45,777 bases of DNA, from contig NZ_FQYW01000022.1 in the NCBI RefSeq assembly GCF_900141865.1, positions 1 through 45,777 of the forward strand, read 5' to 3'. A program made the position numbers and the translations under genes. The stretch is from Anaerovibrio lipolyticus DSM 3074 (GTDB taxonomy: Bacteria; Bacillota; Negativicutes; Selenomonadales; Selenomonadaceae). The first letter of the stretch is position 1, and each line of letters begins with the position of its first letter. Shown piece by piece: positions 1 to 8,416 of the stretch. The notes below the pieces were generated by a model. That model did not search any database. It was not told the origin of the DNA and saw only the letters and a list, made by a program, of their open reading frames with translations.

Positions 1-323
1 GCAGGAATTATCTCCGGAGGGCATGACCCTGATGAATAGCTAAGCTGGCACCCTGGTTATGGATAGGCAGAACGAAGGAAGTGAGGACTCCCCTTGTTGG
101 GATGATCCTGTTGGACATGAGAGGTGAGCTGCCATATAGGGATGGGTATTACATCGAGGCCATTTAAAATAGTTTAGTGATGACGTTTTATTTGGTATAC
201 CCATTAACACTATATATCTGCCCTGTATGAGGTGAAGATCACTCCATAACCTTAGCTTCATTCATTATGAGGACTCAAAGAAGTATTGATTTTACTGAAG
301 AAAACACTTGACTATATGGAGAG
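1..323. other. Unassigned structured non-coding stretch at left edge, possible end of a mobile element
   Basis: No convincing gene is present. One frame from base 1 is open for 12 codons (AGIISGGHDPDE, then stop) and could be the tail of a gene lying outside the window. Bases 66-133 can fold: GGCAG at 66-70 pairs with CTGCC at 129-133, and inside lies a nested hairpin built from AGGAC, TCCC, GGGA and TCCT around positions 86-112. The stretch ends at a junction near 324 where homology to the repeat family of this window begins abruptly. I infer, weakly, that this is the non-coding end of an insertion sequence. An IS110/IS1111-type element, which carries a structured bridge RNA and often targets palindromes, would fit, but no transposase is visible to confirm it. 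Confidence 0.3.
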
Positions 324-381
324 GATATGGTAAGAAAAAGGTTTCTTAACGCAACATGACCTATTGTTCAAGACATCTGTC
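324..381 (-). repeat. Truncated copy (R1) of the nested-palindrome repeat family
   Basis: From about 326 the sequence matches the reverse complement of the left arm of the copy at 6501-6678: shared blocks include TTCTTAACGCAA, CCTATTGTTCAAG and CATCTG. The core and the other arm expected to the left are missing, replaced by unrelated sequence. Beyond the match, CCCAGTCTATTTTTTTG looks like the right arm and T tract of a terminator, as in the complete copies. The break therefore looks like a disruption of a formerly complete element. Confidence 0.65.
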
Positions 382-407
382 CCAGTCTATTTTTTTGCCT
401 TAAAATA

Positions 408-416
408 TGCTAAAAT
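408..416 (+). promoter_or_regulatory. Possible extended -10 promoter for galU
   Basis: TGC immediately followed by TAAAAT (411-416) resembles an extended -10 element about 40 bases before the galU start codon. There is no good -35 hexamer 17 bases upstream (T-rich only). This is the best candidate in the short gap after the truncated repeat, and it is only suggestive. Confidence 0.3.
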
Positions 417-455
417 TAATTGTTGCCATAAATTTAAACGTACGGAGTGTATATT

Positions 456-1325
456 ATGCAGAAAATCAGAAAGGCAGTGATTCCTGCAGCGGGCTTTGGC
501 ACCCGCTTTTTGCCGGCCACCAAGGCCACCCCAAAGGAAATGCTGCCCATTGTAGATAAACCGACCATCCAGTACATTGTGGAGGAGGCTCTGGCCAGCG
601 GTATAGAGGAAATCCTTATTATCAGCGGTCATGCCAAGCGGGCCATCGAGGATCATTTTGATTCTGCTCCCGTCTTGGAGGCCATGCTGGAGGACAAGCA
701 CAAGGATGACCTTTTGGCCATGGTTCGGGAGACTGCCGATATTAACATACATTACATTCGTCAGAAGCATATGCGGGGCCTGGGGGATGCCATTCTCTGT
801 GCCCGTTCCTTTATGGGGGGAGAGTCCTTTGCGGTGCTTCTGGGCGATGATGTGGTTTATACTGAAGGAAAGCCTGCACTGAAGCAATTAATTGATGTTC
901 ACGAGTCCTATGGCGGCAGTGTTCTTGGCTGTCAGCTGGTGCCTGATGAGAAGGTGAGCTCCTATGGCGTTGTAGCTGGTGAGCAGATTGCCGGAGCAAA
1001 TCTCCTGAAGGTTACTGATATGGTGGAAAAACCGGACGTTGGGGAAGCACCTAGCAATATGGCGGTTTTGGGACGTTACATAATTTCTTCATCAATCTTT
1101 GATATATTGGAAAAAACTCCACCAGGAAAGGGAGGGGAAATTCAGCTCACTGATGCCTTGAAGGTGCTGGCAGAAAATGAGCCGGTATGGGCCTTTAATT
1201 TTGAAGGCCAGCGCTATGATGTGGGGGACAAGCTGGGCTTCTTGAAGGCTACAGTGGAATTTGCTTTGCGTCGTGAGGACCTGGGTACGGAGTTTAGAGC
1301 ATATTTAAATGATGTATTGAAGTAA
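456..1325 (+). CDS. galU: UTP--glucose-1-phosphate uridylyltransferase
   Basis: Makes UDP-glucose from UTP and glucose-1-phosphate in the cytoplasm, feeding galactose and glycan synthesis. The 289-residue length is typical. The N-terminal nucleotide-binding signature AAGFGTRFLPATKATPKEM, the VDKPTIQYIVEEA motif, LGDD and the late VEKP motif all fit GalU rather than RfbA or GlmU. I chose ATG 456 because CGGAG at 443-447 lies 8 bases upstream. The in-frame GTG at 447 overlaps that ribosome binding site and is less likely. The stop codon is followed closely by galE, so the two are probably co-transcribed. Together they form a UDP-glucose/UDP-galactose module. Confidence 0.96.
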   Translation: MQKIRKAVIPAAGFGTRFLPATKATPKEMLPIVDKPTIQYIVEEALASGIEEILIISGHAKRAIEDHFDSAPVLEAMLEDKHKDDLLAMVRETADINIHYIRQKHMRGLGDAILCARSFMGGESFAVLLGDDVVYTEGKPALKQLIDVHESYGGSVLGCQLVPDEKVSSYGVVAGEQIAGANLLKVTDMVEKPDVGEAPSNMAVLGRYIISSSIFDILEKTPPGKGGEIQLTDALKVLAENEPVWAFNFEGQRYDVGDKLGFLKATVEFALRREDLGTEFRAYLNDVLK

Positions 1326-1336
1326 TGAGGTCGCTT

Positions 1337-2353
1337 ATGAAAATTTTGTTAGCCGGGGGAGCTGGATACATTGGCTCCCATACGGCAGTTTCTCTGTTGG
1401 GAAAAGGCCATGAAGTAGTTGTGGTTGATAATTATGATAATAGCTCTCCTGAGTCCATAAGGCGGGTGGAGCAGCTTACGGGAAAGTCCGTGGCTCTCTA
1501 TGAAGCTGACGTCAAGGACAAAGTAAGGGTACTGAAAATAATGCAGAAGGAGCAGCCGGATTGTATTATCCACTTTGCGGGATTAAAGGCAGTGGGGGAA
1601 TCTGTTCAGCAGCCTATCCGTTATTATCGCAATAATATAGATACGACTCTTACACTTTTGGAGTGCATGGAGCAGACTGGCTGCAAGGAAATCGTATTTT
1701 CTTCTTCGGCTACTGTTTATGGTTCAGAAAATCCTTCCCCATGTCATGAAGGGATGCCAAAGGGCAGCTGTACCAATCCATACGGTTGGACAAAATCCAT
1801 GATGGAGCAGATTTTGCAGGATGCCTCTGTGGCGGACAAGGAATTAAGTGTGGTACTCCTTAGGTATTTCAACCCAATTGGTGCCCATGAATCTGGCCGC
1901 ATTGGTGAAGACCCTCAGGGCATACCGAATAATTTAATGCCTTATGTTTCTCAGGTGGCTGTGGGCAAACGGGAAAAGCTCACCATTTTTGGTGGCGATT
2001 ATGATACTCCTGATGGTACCTGTCTCCGTGATTATATTCACGTTATGGATTTGGCTGAGGGCCATGTAAGTGCTGTGGAATTCTGTGCCCACCATCACGG
2101 TACGGAGATTATTAATTTAGGTACTGGTCAGCCATATAGTGTGCTGGATATTGTGAACACCTTCCAAAAGGTCAATGATGTTAAGGTGGCCTATGAAATT
2201 GGCCCACGGCGTACCGGGGATTTGCCGGCGGTGTATTCCAATGCCCATAAGGCGGAACGGGTGCTGGGCTGGAAGGCAAAGCGCAATCTGGCAGATATGT
2301 GTCGTGACAGCTGGAACTGGCAGAAAAATAACCCTAATGGGTACAAGAGATAA
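1337..2353 (+). CDS. galE: UDP-glucose 4-epimerase
   Basis: Interconverts UDP-glucose and UDP-galactose using tightly bound NAD. It is a short-chain dehydrogenase/reductase: the Rossmann motif GGAGYIGSH is near the N terminus, the catalytic Ser/Tyr/Lys set is visible as SSSATVYG and NPYGWTK, and the C-terminal RRTGDLPAVYSN segment is typical of GalE. The 338-residue length matches the family. ATG 1337 is preferred, with TGAGG at 1326-1330 as its ribosome binding site. An ATG at 1325 overlapping the galU stop would add four residues that the family lacks. It is translationally close to galU. The gene is followed directly by repeat copy R2. Confidence 0.95.
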   Translation: MKILLAGGAGYIGSHTAVSLLGKGHEVVVVDNYDNSSPESIRRVEQLTGKSVALYEADVKDKVRVLKIMQKEQPDCIIHFAGLKAVGESVQQPIRYYRNNIDTTLTLLECMEQTGCKEIVFSSSATVYGSENPSPCHEGMPKGSCTNPYGWTKSMMEQILQDASVADKELSVVLLRYFNPIGAHESGRIGEDPQGIPNNLMPYVSQVAVGKREKLTIFGGDYDTPDGTCLRDYIHVMDLAEGHVSAVEFCAHHHGTEIINLGTGQPYSVLDIVNTFQKVNDVKVAYEIGPRRTGDLPAVYSNAHKAERVLGWKAKRNLADMCRDSWNWQKNNPNGYKR

Positions 2354-2355
2354 AA

Positions 2356-2534
2356 ATCGTTGGCTGCCAGACGAAGCATTAGGCCGATGGTCGTAAAGAA
2401 ACTGCTTTTTGCTAGCCTGCATTAGCTTAAAAAATCAATTGCTTGAGCGAAGCGAGTTTTGATTTTTTTAGCTATTTTAATTAGCAAAAAAAGTTTTAGA
2501 CCTGAGTGCCGTGCTGAGACTGACAGCCAACGAT
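2356..2534 (+). repeat. Nested-palindrome repeat, copy R2, after galE
   Basis: The outer arms ATCGTTGGCTGCCAG (2356-2370) and its near-perfect complement at 2520-2534 (14 of 15 pairs) enclose a conserved interior. The core GCTTGAGCGAAGCGAG (2441-2456) lies between AAAAAATCAA and TTGATTTTTTT, itself a terminator-like A/T-flanked hairpin. The interior is the inverted equivalent of the copy after sucD, sharing for example the GCAAAAAGCAGTTTCTT and AATGCTTCGT blocks in complement, while the outer arms are unrelated to that copy. It starts 2 bases after the galE stop and probably ends the galUE transcript. Confidence 0.85.
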
Positions 2535-2572
2535 GATTTATTAGATCATTATTAGTAGGGAGATATGAAAAA

Positions 2573-3679
2573 TTGAGTAATTTAGAAGTAGGTATAGTTG
2601 GTTTGCCTAATGTGGGCAAGAGTACACTTTTTAATGCTATAACCAAGGCTGGAGCAGAGGCGGCAAATTATCCATTCTGTACAATTGAGCCAAATGTAGG
2701 TATAGTTGATGTACCAGATGAGCGTCTTCAGGTGCTTCACGAAATGTATGATTCCAAGAAAACCACCCCGGCAGCATTCCGTTTCGTGGATATCGCTGGC
2801 TTGGTAAAGGGTGCCTCCAAGGGTGAAGGTTTGGGCAATAAGTTTTTGGAGCATATTCGTCAGGTGGATGCAGTGGCCCAGGTGGTACGCTGCTTCGATG
2901 ATGGCAACATTACCCATGTGGAGGGCTCCATTGACCCTATTCGTGATATTGAAATAATTAATACTGAGCTGTGTCTTGCTGATATGGAAGTGCTGGAGCG
3001 TCGTTTGCTGAAGCTCACCAAGCTGGCCAAGTCCGGAGCCAAGGAAGCCAAGGCAGAGGCTGAGGTGCTGGAGAAAATTAAGGCAGCTCTTGATGAAGGT
3101 AAAACTGTTCGTAGTGTTGATCTCTCTGATGATGAAAAGGACATGATTAAGGAAATGAATTTCCTTACCTTGAAGCCTACCCTTTTCGTTGCCAATGTCA
3201 GCGAGGATGAGGTGGCTACCGCCGATACGGATAATCCTCATGTACAGCGGGTAAAGGAATATGCTAAGACAGAAGGCGCTGAGGTGGTTACCATTTCTGC
3301 CCGTGTGGAGTCTGAAATCGCCGAGTTGGATGACGAGGAAGCCAAGGAATTTTTGGCAGACATGGGCTTAAAGGAGTCTGGTCTTCAGAAGCTCATAAAG
3401 GCGGCTTTTGATTTGCTCGGTCTTATGACTTTCCTTACTGCCGGTCCTGATGAGTGCCGTGCCTGGACTATTGTAAAGGGCACTACTGCTCCTAAGGCTG
3501 CGGGGAAGATCCACTCAGATATTGAGCGTGGCTTTATTCGTGCGGAAATCGTTAATTTTGATGATTTGGTGGCAGCTGGCTCTACTGCAGCAGCCCGCGA
3601 GAAGGGACAGGTCCGCCTGGAGGGCAAGGACTACATTATGCAGGACGGAGATGTAACCTACTTCCGCTTTAACGTGTAA
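2573..3679 (+). CDS. ychF: Ribosome-binding ATPase/GTPase YchF (Obg family)
   Basis: Conserved cytosolic P-loop NTPase of the OBG group that associates with ribosomes and prefers ATP in characterised members. The 368 residues begin with [18 protein letters not shown] (Walker A/G1), followed by a G3 motif in [18 protein letters not shown], a coiled-coil insertion around residues 130-200 and a C-terminal TGS domain with FFTAGP-like [12 protein letters not shown]. Start is TTG 2573: GGGAG at 2558-2562 lies 10 bases upstream, and the nearer ATG at 2565 runs into a stop after three codons. It is a housekeeping gene sitting between sugar-nucleotide genes, with only 21 bases to rfbA, so it may share that transcript. 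Confidence 0.95.
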   Translation: MSNLEVGIVGLPNVGKSTLFNAITKAGAEAANYPFCTIEPNVGIVDVPDERLQVLHEMYDSKKTTPAAFRFVDIAGLVKGASKGEGLGNKFLEHIRQVDAVAQVVRCFDDGNITHVEGSIDPIRDIEIINTELCLADMEVLERRLLKLTKLAKSGAKEAKAEAEVLEKIKAALDEGKTVRSVDLSDDEKDMIKEMNFLTLKPTLFVANVSEDEVATADTDNPHVQRVKEYAKTEGAEVVTISARVESEIAELDDEEAKEFLADMGLKESGLQKLIKAAFDLLGLMTFLTAGPDECRAWTIVKGTTAPKAAGKIHSDIERGFIRAEIVNFDDLVAAGSTAAAREKGQVRLEGKDYIMQDGDVTYFRFNV

Positions 3680-3700
3680 GAGATAAAAAGGAGATAAGGT

Positions 3701-4600
3701 ATGAAGGGCATAATACTTGCAGGAGGTTCTGGCACTCGCCTGTACCCACTGACGATGGTAACCTCCAAGCAGCTGTTACCAGTCTACGACAAACCAATGA
3801 TTTATTACCCAATGTCCGTCCTCATGCGGGCGGGAATTCGTGACATTCTCATTATCTCCACCCCTCAGGATACCCCGCGTTTCCAGGCTCTCTTAGGTGA
3901 TGGTAAGCAGTTTGGCGTCCATCTTTCCTATGCCGTACAGCCAAGTCCTGATGGTTTGGCTCAGGCCTTTATTATTGGTGAGGAGTTCATCGACAAGGAC
4001 AGTGTTGCCATGATTCTCGGTGATAATATTTTTTCGGGACATGGTATGACCAATCGCCTTAAAACTGCGGTAAAACACGCGGAGATAGGTAATGGGGCCA
4101 CGATTTTTGGCTACTACGTGGATGATCCTGAACGCTTTGGTATTGTGGAATTTGATAAGGAAGGCAAGGCAGTGTCCATTGAAGAAAAACCAGCCCAGCC
4201 AAAGAGCAATTACTGTGTAACAGGGCTCTATTTCTACGATAATCGTGTTATTGAGTACGCCAAGGCCCTTAAGCCAAGTGCCCGCGGGGAGCTGGAAATA
4301 ACCGATTTGAACCGCATTTATCTGGAGCGGGGGGAGCTGAGGGTAGAGCTGCTGGGGCAGGGCTTTACATGGCTGGACACCGGAACCCACGAGTCCTTGG
4401 TAGATGCCACTAATTTTGTTAAGACCATTGAAACCCATCAGCACCGTAAAATTGCCTGCCTTGAGGAAATCGCCTATTTGAATGGCTGGATTTCCAAGGA
4501 AGATGTGCTGCGGGTTTATGAGGTGCTGAAAAAGAATCAGTATGGACAGTATTTGAAGGATGTACTGGACGGCAAATATCTTGATGTTACGGGAGTTTAA
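3701..4600 (+). CDS. rfbA: Glucose-1-phosphate thymidylyltransferase
   Basis: First step of dTDP-L-rhamnose synthesis: dTTP plus glucose-1-phosphate gives dTDP-glucose. The 299 residues begin with [18 protein letters not shown], followed by [16 protein letters not shown], the Mg-binding LGDNIF and the sugar-binding EEKP and [10 protein letters not shown] motifs, all standard for RfbA/RmlA. A strong ribosome binding site (AAGGAG) precedes ATG 3701. The stop codon is one base from the rfbB start, showing tight translational coupling in an rfbA-rfbB-rfbD-rfbC set. Confidence 0.97.
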   Translation: MKGIILAGGSGTRLYPLTMVTSKQLLPVYDKPMIYYPMSVLMRAGIRDILIISTPQDTPRFQALLGDGKQFGVHLSYAVQPSPDGLAQAFIIGEEFIDKDSVAMILGDNIFSGHGMTNRLKTAVKHAEIGNGATIFGYYVDDPERFGIVEFDKEGKAVSIEEKPAQPKSNYCVTGLYFYDNRVIEYAKALKPSARGELEITDLNRIYLERGELRVELLGQGFTWLDTGTHESLVDATNFVKTIETHQHRKIACLEEIAYLNGWISKEDVLRVYEVLKKNQYGQYLKDVLDGKYLDVTGV

Positions 4601-4601
4601 A

Positions 4602-5582
4602 ATGACTATTATTGTTACTGGCGGTGCCGGATTTATTGGCAGCAATTTTATTTTTCATATGTTGAAGGCCCATCCGGATTATAGGATTATCTGTTTGGAC
4701 AAGCTCACCTATGCAGGCAATCTTTCCACATTGGAGCCTGCCATGACCAATCCAAAATTTTTGTTTGTAAAGGCGGATATCTGTGACCGTAAAGCAGTAA
4801 ATGAACTGTTTGAAACACAAAAGCCTGATGTGGTGGTAAATTTTGCCGCTGAAAGTCATGTGGATCGTTCCATTGACAATCCGGATATATTTTTGGAAAC
4901 CAATATAAAGGGGACAGCTGTGTTGATGGATGCTTGCCGCAAGTATGGCATCAAGCGCTATCATCAGGTGTCTACTGATGAGGTTTATGGTGATTTGCCT
5001 TTGGACAGGCCGGATTTGTTCTTTACCGAGGAAACACCGCTCCATACCAGCTCACCATACAGCAGCTCAAAGGCTGGGGCAGATTTGCTGGTAATGGCCT
5101 ATCATCGGACATATGGACTGCCTGTAACCATCAGTCGTTGCAGTAATAACTATGGTCCATATCATTTTCCTGAAAAGCTGATTCCTTTGATGATAACCAA
5201 TGCCTTGGCAGACAAGCCGTTGCCGGTTTATGGCGAGGGCATCAATGTGCGGGATTGGCTCTATGTGGAGGATCACTGCAAGGCTATTGATTTGATTATT
5301 CATAAGGGCACTGTAGGCGAGGTTTACAATATTGGCGGCCATAATGAAATGCGTAATATTGATATTGTGAAGCTCATTTGCAAGGAGCTGAACAAGCCGG
5401 AAAGCCTAATTACTTATGTTACAGACCGTAAGGGCCATGATATGCGTTATGCTATCGACCCAACCAAGATTCATAATGAGCTGGGCTGGTTGCCGGAGAC
5501 CAAATTCGCTGACGGTATCAAAAAGACCATCAAGTGGTATTTGGAGAACGAAAAATGGTGGAAGCCGCTGCTTAAGAATTGA
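4602..5582 (+). CDS. rfbB: dTDP-glucose 4,6-dehydratase
   Basis: Second step of dTDP-rhamnose synthesis, converting dTDP-glucose to dTDP-4-keto-6-deoxyglucose with NAD. It is an extended short-chain dehydrogenase: GGAGFIGSNF Rossmann motif, the substrate-contacting STDEVYGDL, the catalytic YSSSKAGAD (Tyr/Lys) and RCSNNYGPYHFPEKLIPL, a family hallmark. ATG 4602 gives 326 residues. GGGAG at 4591-4595 is the ribosome binding site and overlaps the end of rfbA. An upstream in-frame ATG at 4560 lies inside rfbA and is unlikely. The stop overlaps the region used to start rfbD. Confidence 0.96.
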   Translation: MTIIVTGGAGFIGSNFIFHMLKAHPDYRIICLDKLTYAGNLSTLEPAMTNPKFLFVKADICDRKAVNELFETQKPDVVVNFAAESHVDRSIDNPDIFLETNIKGTAVLMDACRKYGIKRYHQVSTDEVYGDLPLDRPDLFFTEETPLHTSSPYSSSKAGADLLVMAYHRTYGLPVTISRCSNNYGPYHFPEKLIPLMITNALADKPLPVYGEGINVRDWLYVEDHCKAIDLIIHKGTVGEVYNIGGHNEMRNIDIVKLICKELNKPESLITYVTDRKGHDMRYAIDPTKIHNELGWLPETKFADGIKKTIKWYLENEKWWKPLLKN

Positions 5583-5590
5583 GGTGCCCT

Positions 5591-6502
5591 ATGAAGGTAT
5601 TTGTTACTGGTGTGGCGGGGCAGCTGGGCCATGATGTGGTGAATGAATTGCATAAGCGGGAACATGAGGCTGTGGTCTCAGACATTGCACCTGTATATAG
5701 TGGCATTCAGGATGATAGTGCCGTTTGCTCTGCCGAGTATATTCAACTGGATATTACTGATAAAGAGGCGGTTCGGGAGACCATAGCTGATATACGCCCT
5801 GATGCGGTGGTTCATTGTGCTGCCTGGACTGCTGTTGATGCTGCAGAGGACGAGGCCAATAAGGATAAGGTTTGGGCGGTAAATGTTACTGGTACTGAAA
5901 ATATAGCTGAGGCCTGCAAGTCTATAGACTGCAAAATGCTGTATCTCAGCACGGATTACGTTTTTGATGGTGAGGGCACTGAGCCTTGGCAGCCTGATTG
6001 CAAGGAATATAAGCCACTTAACGTATATGGTGAAACTAAGCTGGCTGGAGAGCAGGCCGTAAGTCGTCTGCTATCTAAATATTTTATTGTACGTATTGCC
6101 TGGGTATTTGGAAAAAATGGCAATAATTTTATTAAAACTATGCTTAAGGTGGGACAGACTCATCCAGAGCTGCGGGTAGTCAGCGACCAGATAGGGACCC
6201 CGACATATACCTACGATTTGGCAAGGCTTTTGGTGGATATGTGTGAAACGGAACAATATGGCTACTACCACGCCACCAATGAAGGGGGCTATATCAGCTG
6301 GTACGAGTTTGCCTGTGAGATTTTCAAGCAGGCAAATATGGATGTAAAGGTTACTCCGGTAACCACTGCAGAGTATGGCCTCAGCAAGGCCAAGCGCCCA
6401 TTCAACAGTCGCCTTGACAAAAGCAAGTTTACAGAGGCAGGCTTTAAGCCATTACCAACATGGAAAGATGCTTTACGAAGATATTTGCAAGAAATTAGAT
6501 AA
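5591..6502 (+). CDS. rfbD: dTDP-4-dehydrorhamnose reductase
   Basis: Last step of dTDP-L-rhamnose synthesis, an NAD(P)H-dependent reduction of dTDP-4-keto-L-rhamnose. The 303 residues begin MKVFVTGVAGQLGHDVV, followed by NVTGTENIAEAC, the LSTDYVFDG signature, YGETKLAGE (catalytic Tyr/Lys) and RIAWVFGKNGNNFIKTML, all RmlD-like. ATG 5591 is preferred over TTG 5579 because GAGGTG (5581-5586) sits just upstream and the family begins MK(I/V). It is coupled to rfbB: the rfbB stop lies within the ribosome binding region. The gene ends directly against repeat copy R3, which separates it from rfbC. Confidence 0.95.
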   Translation: MKVFVTGVAGQLGHDVVNELHKREHEAVVSDIAPVYSGIQDDSAVCSAEYIQLDITDKEAVRETIADIRPDAVVHCAAWTAVDAAEDEANKDKVWAVNVTGTENIAEACKSIDCKMLYLSTDYVFDGEGTEPWQPDCKEYKPLNVYGETKLAGEQAVSRLLSKYFIVRIAWVFGKNGNNFIKTMLKVGQTHPELRVVSDQIGTPTYTYDLARLLVDMCETEQYGYYHATNEGGYISWYEFACEIFKQANMDVKVTPVTTAEYGLSKAKRPFNSRLDKSKFTEAGFKPLPTWKDALRRYLQEIR

Positions 6503-6678
6503 GAGCAGATGGCTTGAACAATAGGTTATATTGCGTTAAGAATTTTTTTCTTGCCATATCTTATTTATTTAGCGGAAAAATGTTGCTTGTTTGAGCGTAG
6601 CGAGTTGCAACTTTTTTCGCTATTGTTAATGGCAAGGGAAAAATTTAGCAATATGACCGTGTGAAAGACACTGCTCTT
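6501..6678 (+). repeat. Nested-palindrome repeat, copy R3, between rfbD and rfbC
   Basis: The outer arms AAGAGCAG (6501-6508, including the last bases of the rfbD stop codon) and CTGCTCTT (6671-6678) are perfect complements. The interior carries the core CTTGTTTGAGCGTAGCGAG with one change from the consensus, flanked by AGCGGAAAAATGTTGC and its complement GCAACTTTTTTCGCT. The left arm is homologous, in complement, to the truncated copy at 324-381. No T tract follows the right arm, unlike several other copies. It splits the rhamnose genes, so rfbC may be only partly read from the upstream promoter. Confidence 0.85.
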
Positions 6679-6710
6679 GGATAATTGTGTATATCTACTA
6701 GGAGATTTTT

Positions 6711-7316
6711 ATGGGACAGATAAAAGTTACTAAGGCCCCTATTGATGGCCTATACATAATTGAGCCCACTGTTCATGGCGACAGTCGTGGCTATTTCATG
6801 GAAACTTATAATCAAAAGGATATGGAAGAAGCAGGCCTCACCATGACCTTTGTTCAGGACAACGAAAGTATGAGCAGCAAGGGAGTCCTTCGCGGTCTTC
6901 ACTATCAGAAGCAGTACCCTCAGGGAAAGCTGGTGCGGGTCATTGAAGGGGAAGTCTTTGATGTGGCTGTGGACTTGCGTAAGGACAGTCCTACCTTTGG
7001 CCAGTGGTTTGGGACAGTTTTAAGCGACGAAAACAAAAAGCAGTTTTATATTTCCCCTGGCTTTGCCCATGGTTTTTTGGTGCTTTCTGATGTGGCCAGA
7101 TTTTGCTACAAATGCACTGATTTTTACCATCCTGGCGATGAGGGCGGCTTGGCATGGAATGACCCGGAAATTGGCATAAAGTGGCCCGAGCTGGTGGGGA
7201 GCTACAGTGGAACTGCTGACAGCACAGGCTACCAGCTTGCAGATGGCACGCTGCTGAATCTCAGCGATAAGGATAAAAAATGGCTGGGGCTCAAGGATTC
7301 CTTCGTATTTGAATAA
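6711..7316 (+). CDS. rfbC: dTDP-4-dehydrorhamnose 3,5-epimerase
   Basis: Third step of dTDP-L-rhamnose synthesis, epimerising dTDP-4-keto-6-deoxyglucose at C3 and C5. It is a 201-residue cupin: IEPTVHGDSRGYFMETYN, SSKGVLRGLHYQ (catalytic His), QGKLVRVIEGEVFDVAVDLR, the FYISPGFAHGFLVLS motif and YKCTDFYHPGDEGGLAWNDPEI are all diagnostic. AGGAG upstream of ATG 6711 is a clear ribosome binding site. It completes the rhamnose set, although the gene order A-B-D-C and the repeat between D and C suggest that the cluster was interrupted after it formed. Confidence 0.96.
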   Translation: MGQIKVTKAPIDGLYIIEPTVHGDSRGYFMETYNQKDMEEAGLTMTFVQDNESMSSKGVLRGLHYQKQYPQGKLVRVIEGEVFDVAVDLRKDSPTFGQWFGTVLSDENKKQFYISPGFAHGFLVLSDVARFCYKCTDFYHPGDEGGLAWNDPEIGIKWPELVGSYSGTADSTGYQLADGTLLNLSDKDKKWLGLKDSFVFE

Positions 7317-7319
7317 TAT

Positions 7320-7529
7320 AACGGCAGTGACAGTTTCCTTTCACTCAGCTGTGGTACTAAAAATATTGTTTTTCAACTATTTGAATAGCAAGAAAAATTA
7401 TAACTCGCTTCGCTTTTCGATTTATTTGAGGCTCGCTCAAACAGATAATTTTTCTTACTAATGCAGGTATGAAAAAAATATTTTTTGACGCACCACAGCT
7501 TAATGTTCAAGTAAACTGCCCCTGCCGTT
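7320..7529 (-). repeat. Nested-palindrome repeat, copy R4, after rfbC
   Basis: Outer arms: AACGGCAG (7320-7327) pairs with CTGCCGTT (7522-7529), then after a 3-base mismatch CAGTTT (7331-7336) pairs with AAACTG (7513-7518). A run of T residues follows the right arm, as in a rho-independent terminator. The core is in the opposite orientation to the copy at 26154-26338 (AACTCGCTTCG followed after a 21-base tip by GCTCAAACAG), and the two copies are nearly identical as reverse complements over about 180 bases. It begins 4 bases after the rfbC stop and also lies downstream of the convergent gene at 7553, so it can terminate both. Confidence 0.88.
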
Positions 7530-7552
7530 TTTTTCTATTACTGTATTCTCAG

Positions 7553-8344
7553 TTAGTAAATCTCTGGCCTTCGGTCCTTAAATACATCTATTGTCTCATG
7601 TATTTTATATTGCATGGCGATGCGGAGGTTGGCCTGGATGGCCTCACCCTCCAGCTTATTTGTGGAGCCCTGGGCCAGGATTTCGCCCCAAGGATCTATT
7701 ATGGCGGAGCTGCCTCCAAGGTGGAAGTCGTTATCATCTGGATCGGAAATGCCATTTACTGCCACCACAAACATCTGATTTTCAATGGCACGGGCCCTTA
7801 TCAGAGTATCCCAATGAAGGATTCGCTCAATAGGCCAGGCTGCCGGAATAAACAGCACACTGGTTTCCTCCAGGGCCAGTTTTCTGATAAACTCTGGAAA
7901 ACGCAGGTCGTAGCAGATGGCAAGACCACATTTTATGCCATCCAGCATAAAGGTCACAGCCCTGTTCCCCGCCGCAAAGTCCTTGGCCTCTCCGGAGGGA
8001 GAGAAAAGATGTACTTTGTCGTAGGTTGTTACCAGGTGGCCGGAGCGATTAAATACGTAGCTGGAATTATATATTTTCCCGTTTCGGTTCACCGGCACGG
8101 AGCCAGCCACAATATTCACCATATATTTTTCTGCCAACCGGGACATATTTTTTACGATACTATCCCCATCCAAGTCGGAAAAACGTTGGATAGGCCGGGG
8201 ATAAAAGCCCGTGGTCCAAAGCTCTGGCAGTACAATTACGTCAGGCCGCATTGCTGCAGCATCATTTACCATACGTTCCATTGTGGTTACGTTATGCAGT
8301 CTGTTTCCTAAAAGAATGGGAAGCTGAATAGCAGATACCTTCAT
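7553..8344 (-). CDS. Carbon-nitrogen hydrolase (nitrilase/omega-amidase family)
   Basis: Probable cytosolic amidase of the nitrilase superfamily. The 263 residues show the full Glu-Lys-Cys triad: E41 in VLPELWTTGF, K110 in YDKVHLF and C144 in LAICYDLRFPE. The layout and GGSSAIIDPWGEILAQ near the C terminus resemble omega-amidase/YafV-like proteins, which remove ammonia from alpha-ketoglutaramate or related amides. The actual substrate cannot be read from the sequence. The start is ATG at 8344-8342 with AAGGAG upstream on the - strand. It is the only clear chromosomal gene on this strand, divergent from the DUF951 gene and convergent with rfbC. Confidence 0.88.
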   Translation of the reverse strand: MKVSAIQLPILLGNRLHNVTTMERMVNDAAAMRPDVIVLPELWTTGFYPRPIQRFSDLDGDSIVKNMSRLAEKYMVNIVAGSVPVNRNGKIYNSSYVFNRSGHLVTTYDKVHLFSPSGEAKDFAAGNRAVTFMLDGIKCGLAICYDLRFPEFIRKLALEETSVLFIPAAWPIERILHWDTLIRARAIENQMFVVAVNGISDPDDNDFHLGGSSAIIDPWGEILAQGSTNKLEGEAIQANLRIAMQYKIHETIDVFKDRRPEIY

Positions 8345-8416
8345 AAAATTATCTTACTCCTTTATGGGTTATTGCCATCAGATTAAAAAATCTGTAAAAT
8401 GTTAATAGGTGATTTT

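Noticed and set aside
1-323. Group II intron end, tmRNA, RNase P RNA or 6S RNA at the left edge
   Set aside because: None of the conserved core sequences of these RNAs could be recognised, so the stretch is left unassigned.
2356-2534. The repeats as ordinary MITEs with fixed terminal inverted repeats
   Set aside because: The outermost arms differ between copies with homologous interiors, so there is no constant terminal repeat, and no target-site duplication could be identified by eye.
7469-8311. 280-codon + strand open frame opposite the nitrilase-family gene
   Set aside because: It begins inside repeat copy R4 and runs antisense to a gene with a complete catalytic triad and ribosome binding site. 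Its translation has no recognisable domain. A matching N terminus recurs at the complement of copy R6 only because both are the same repeat.
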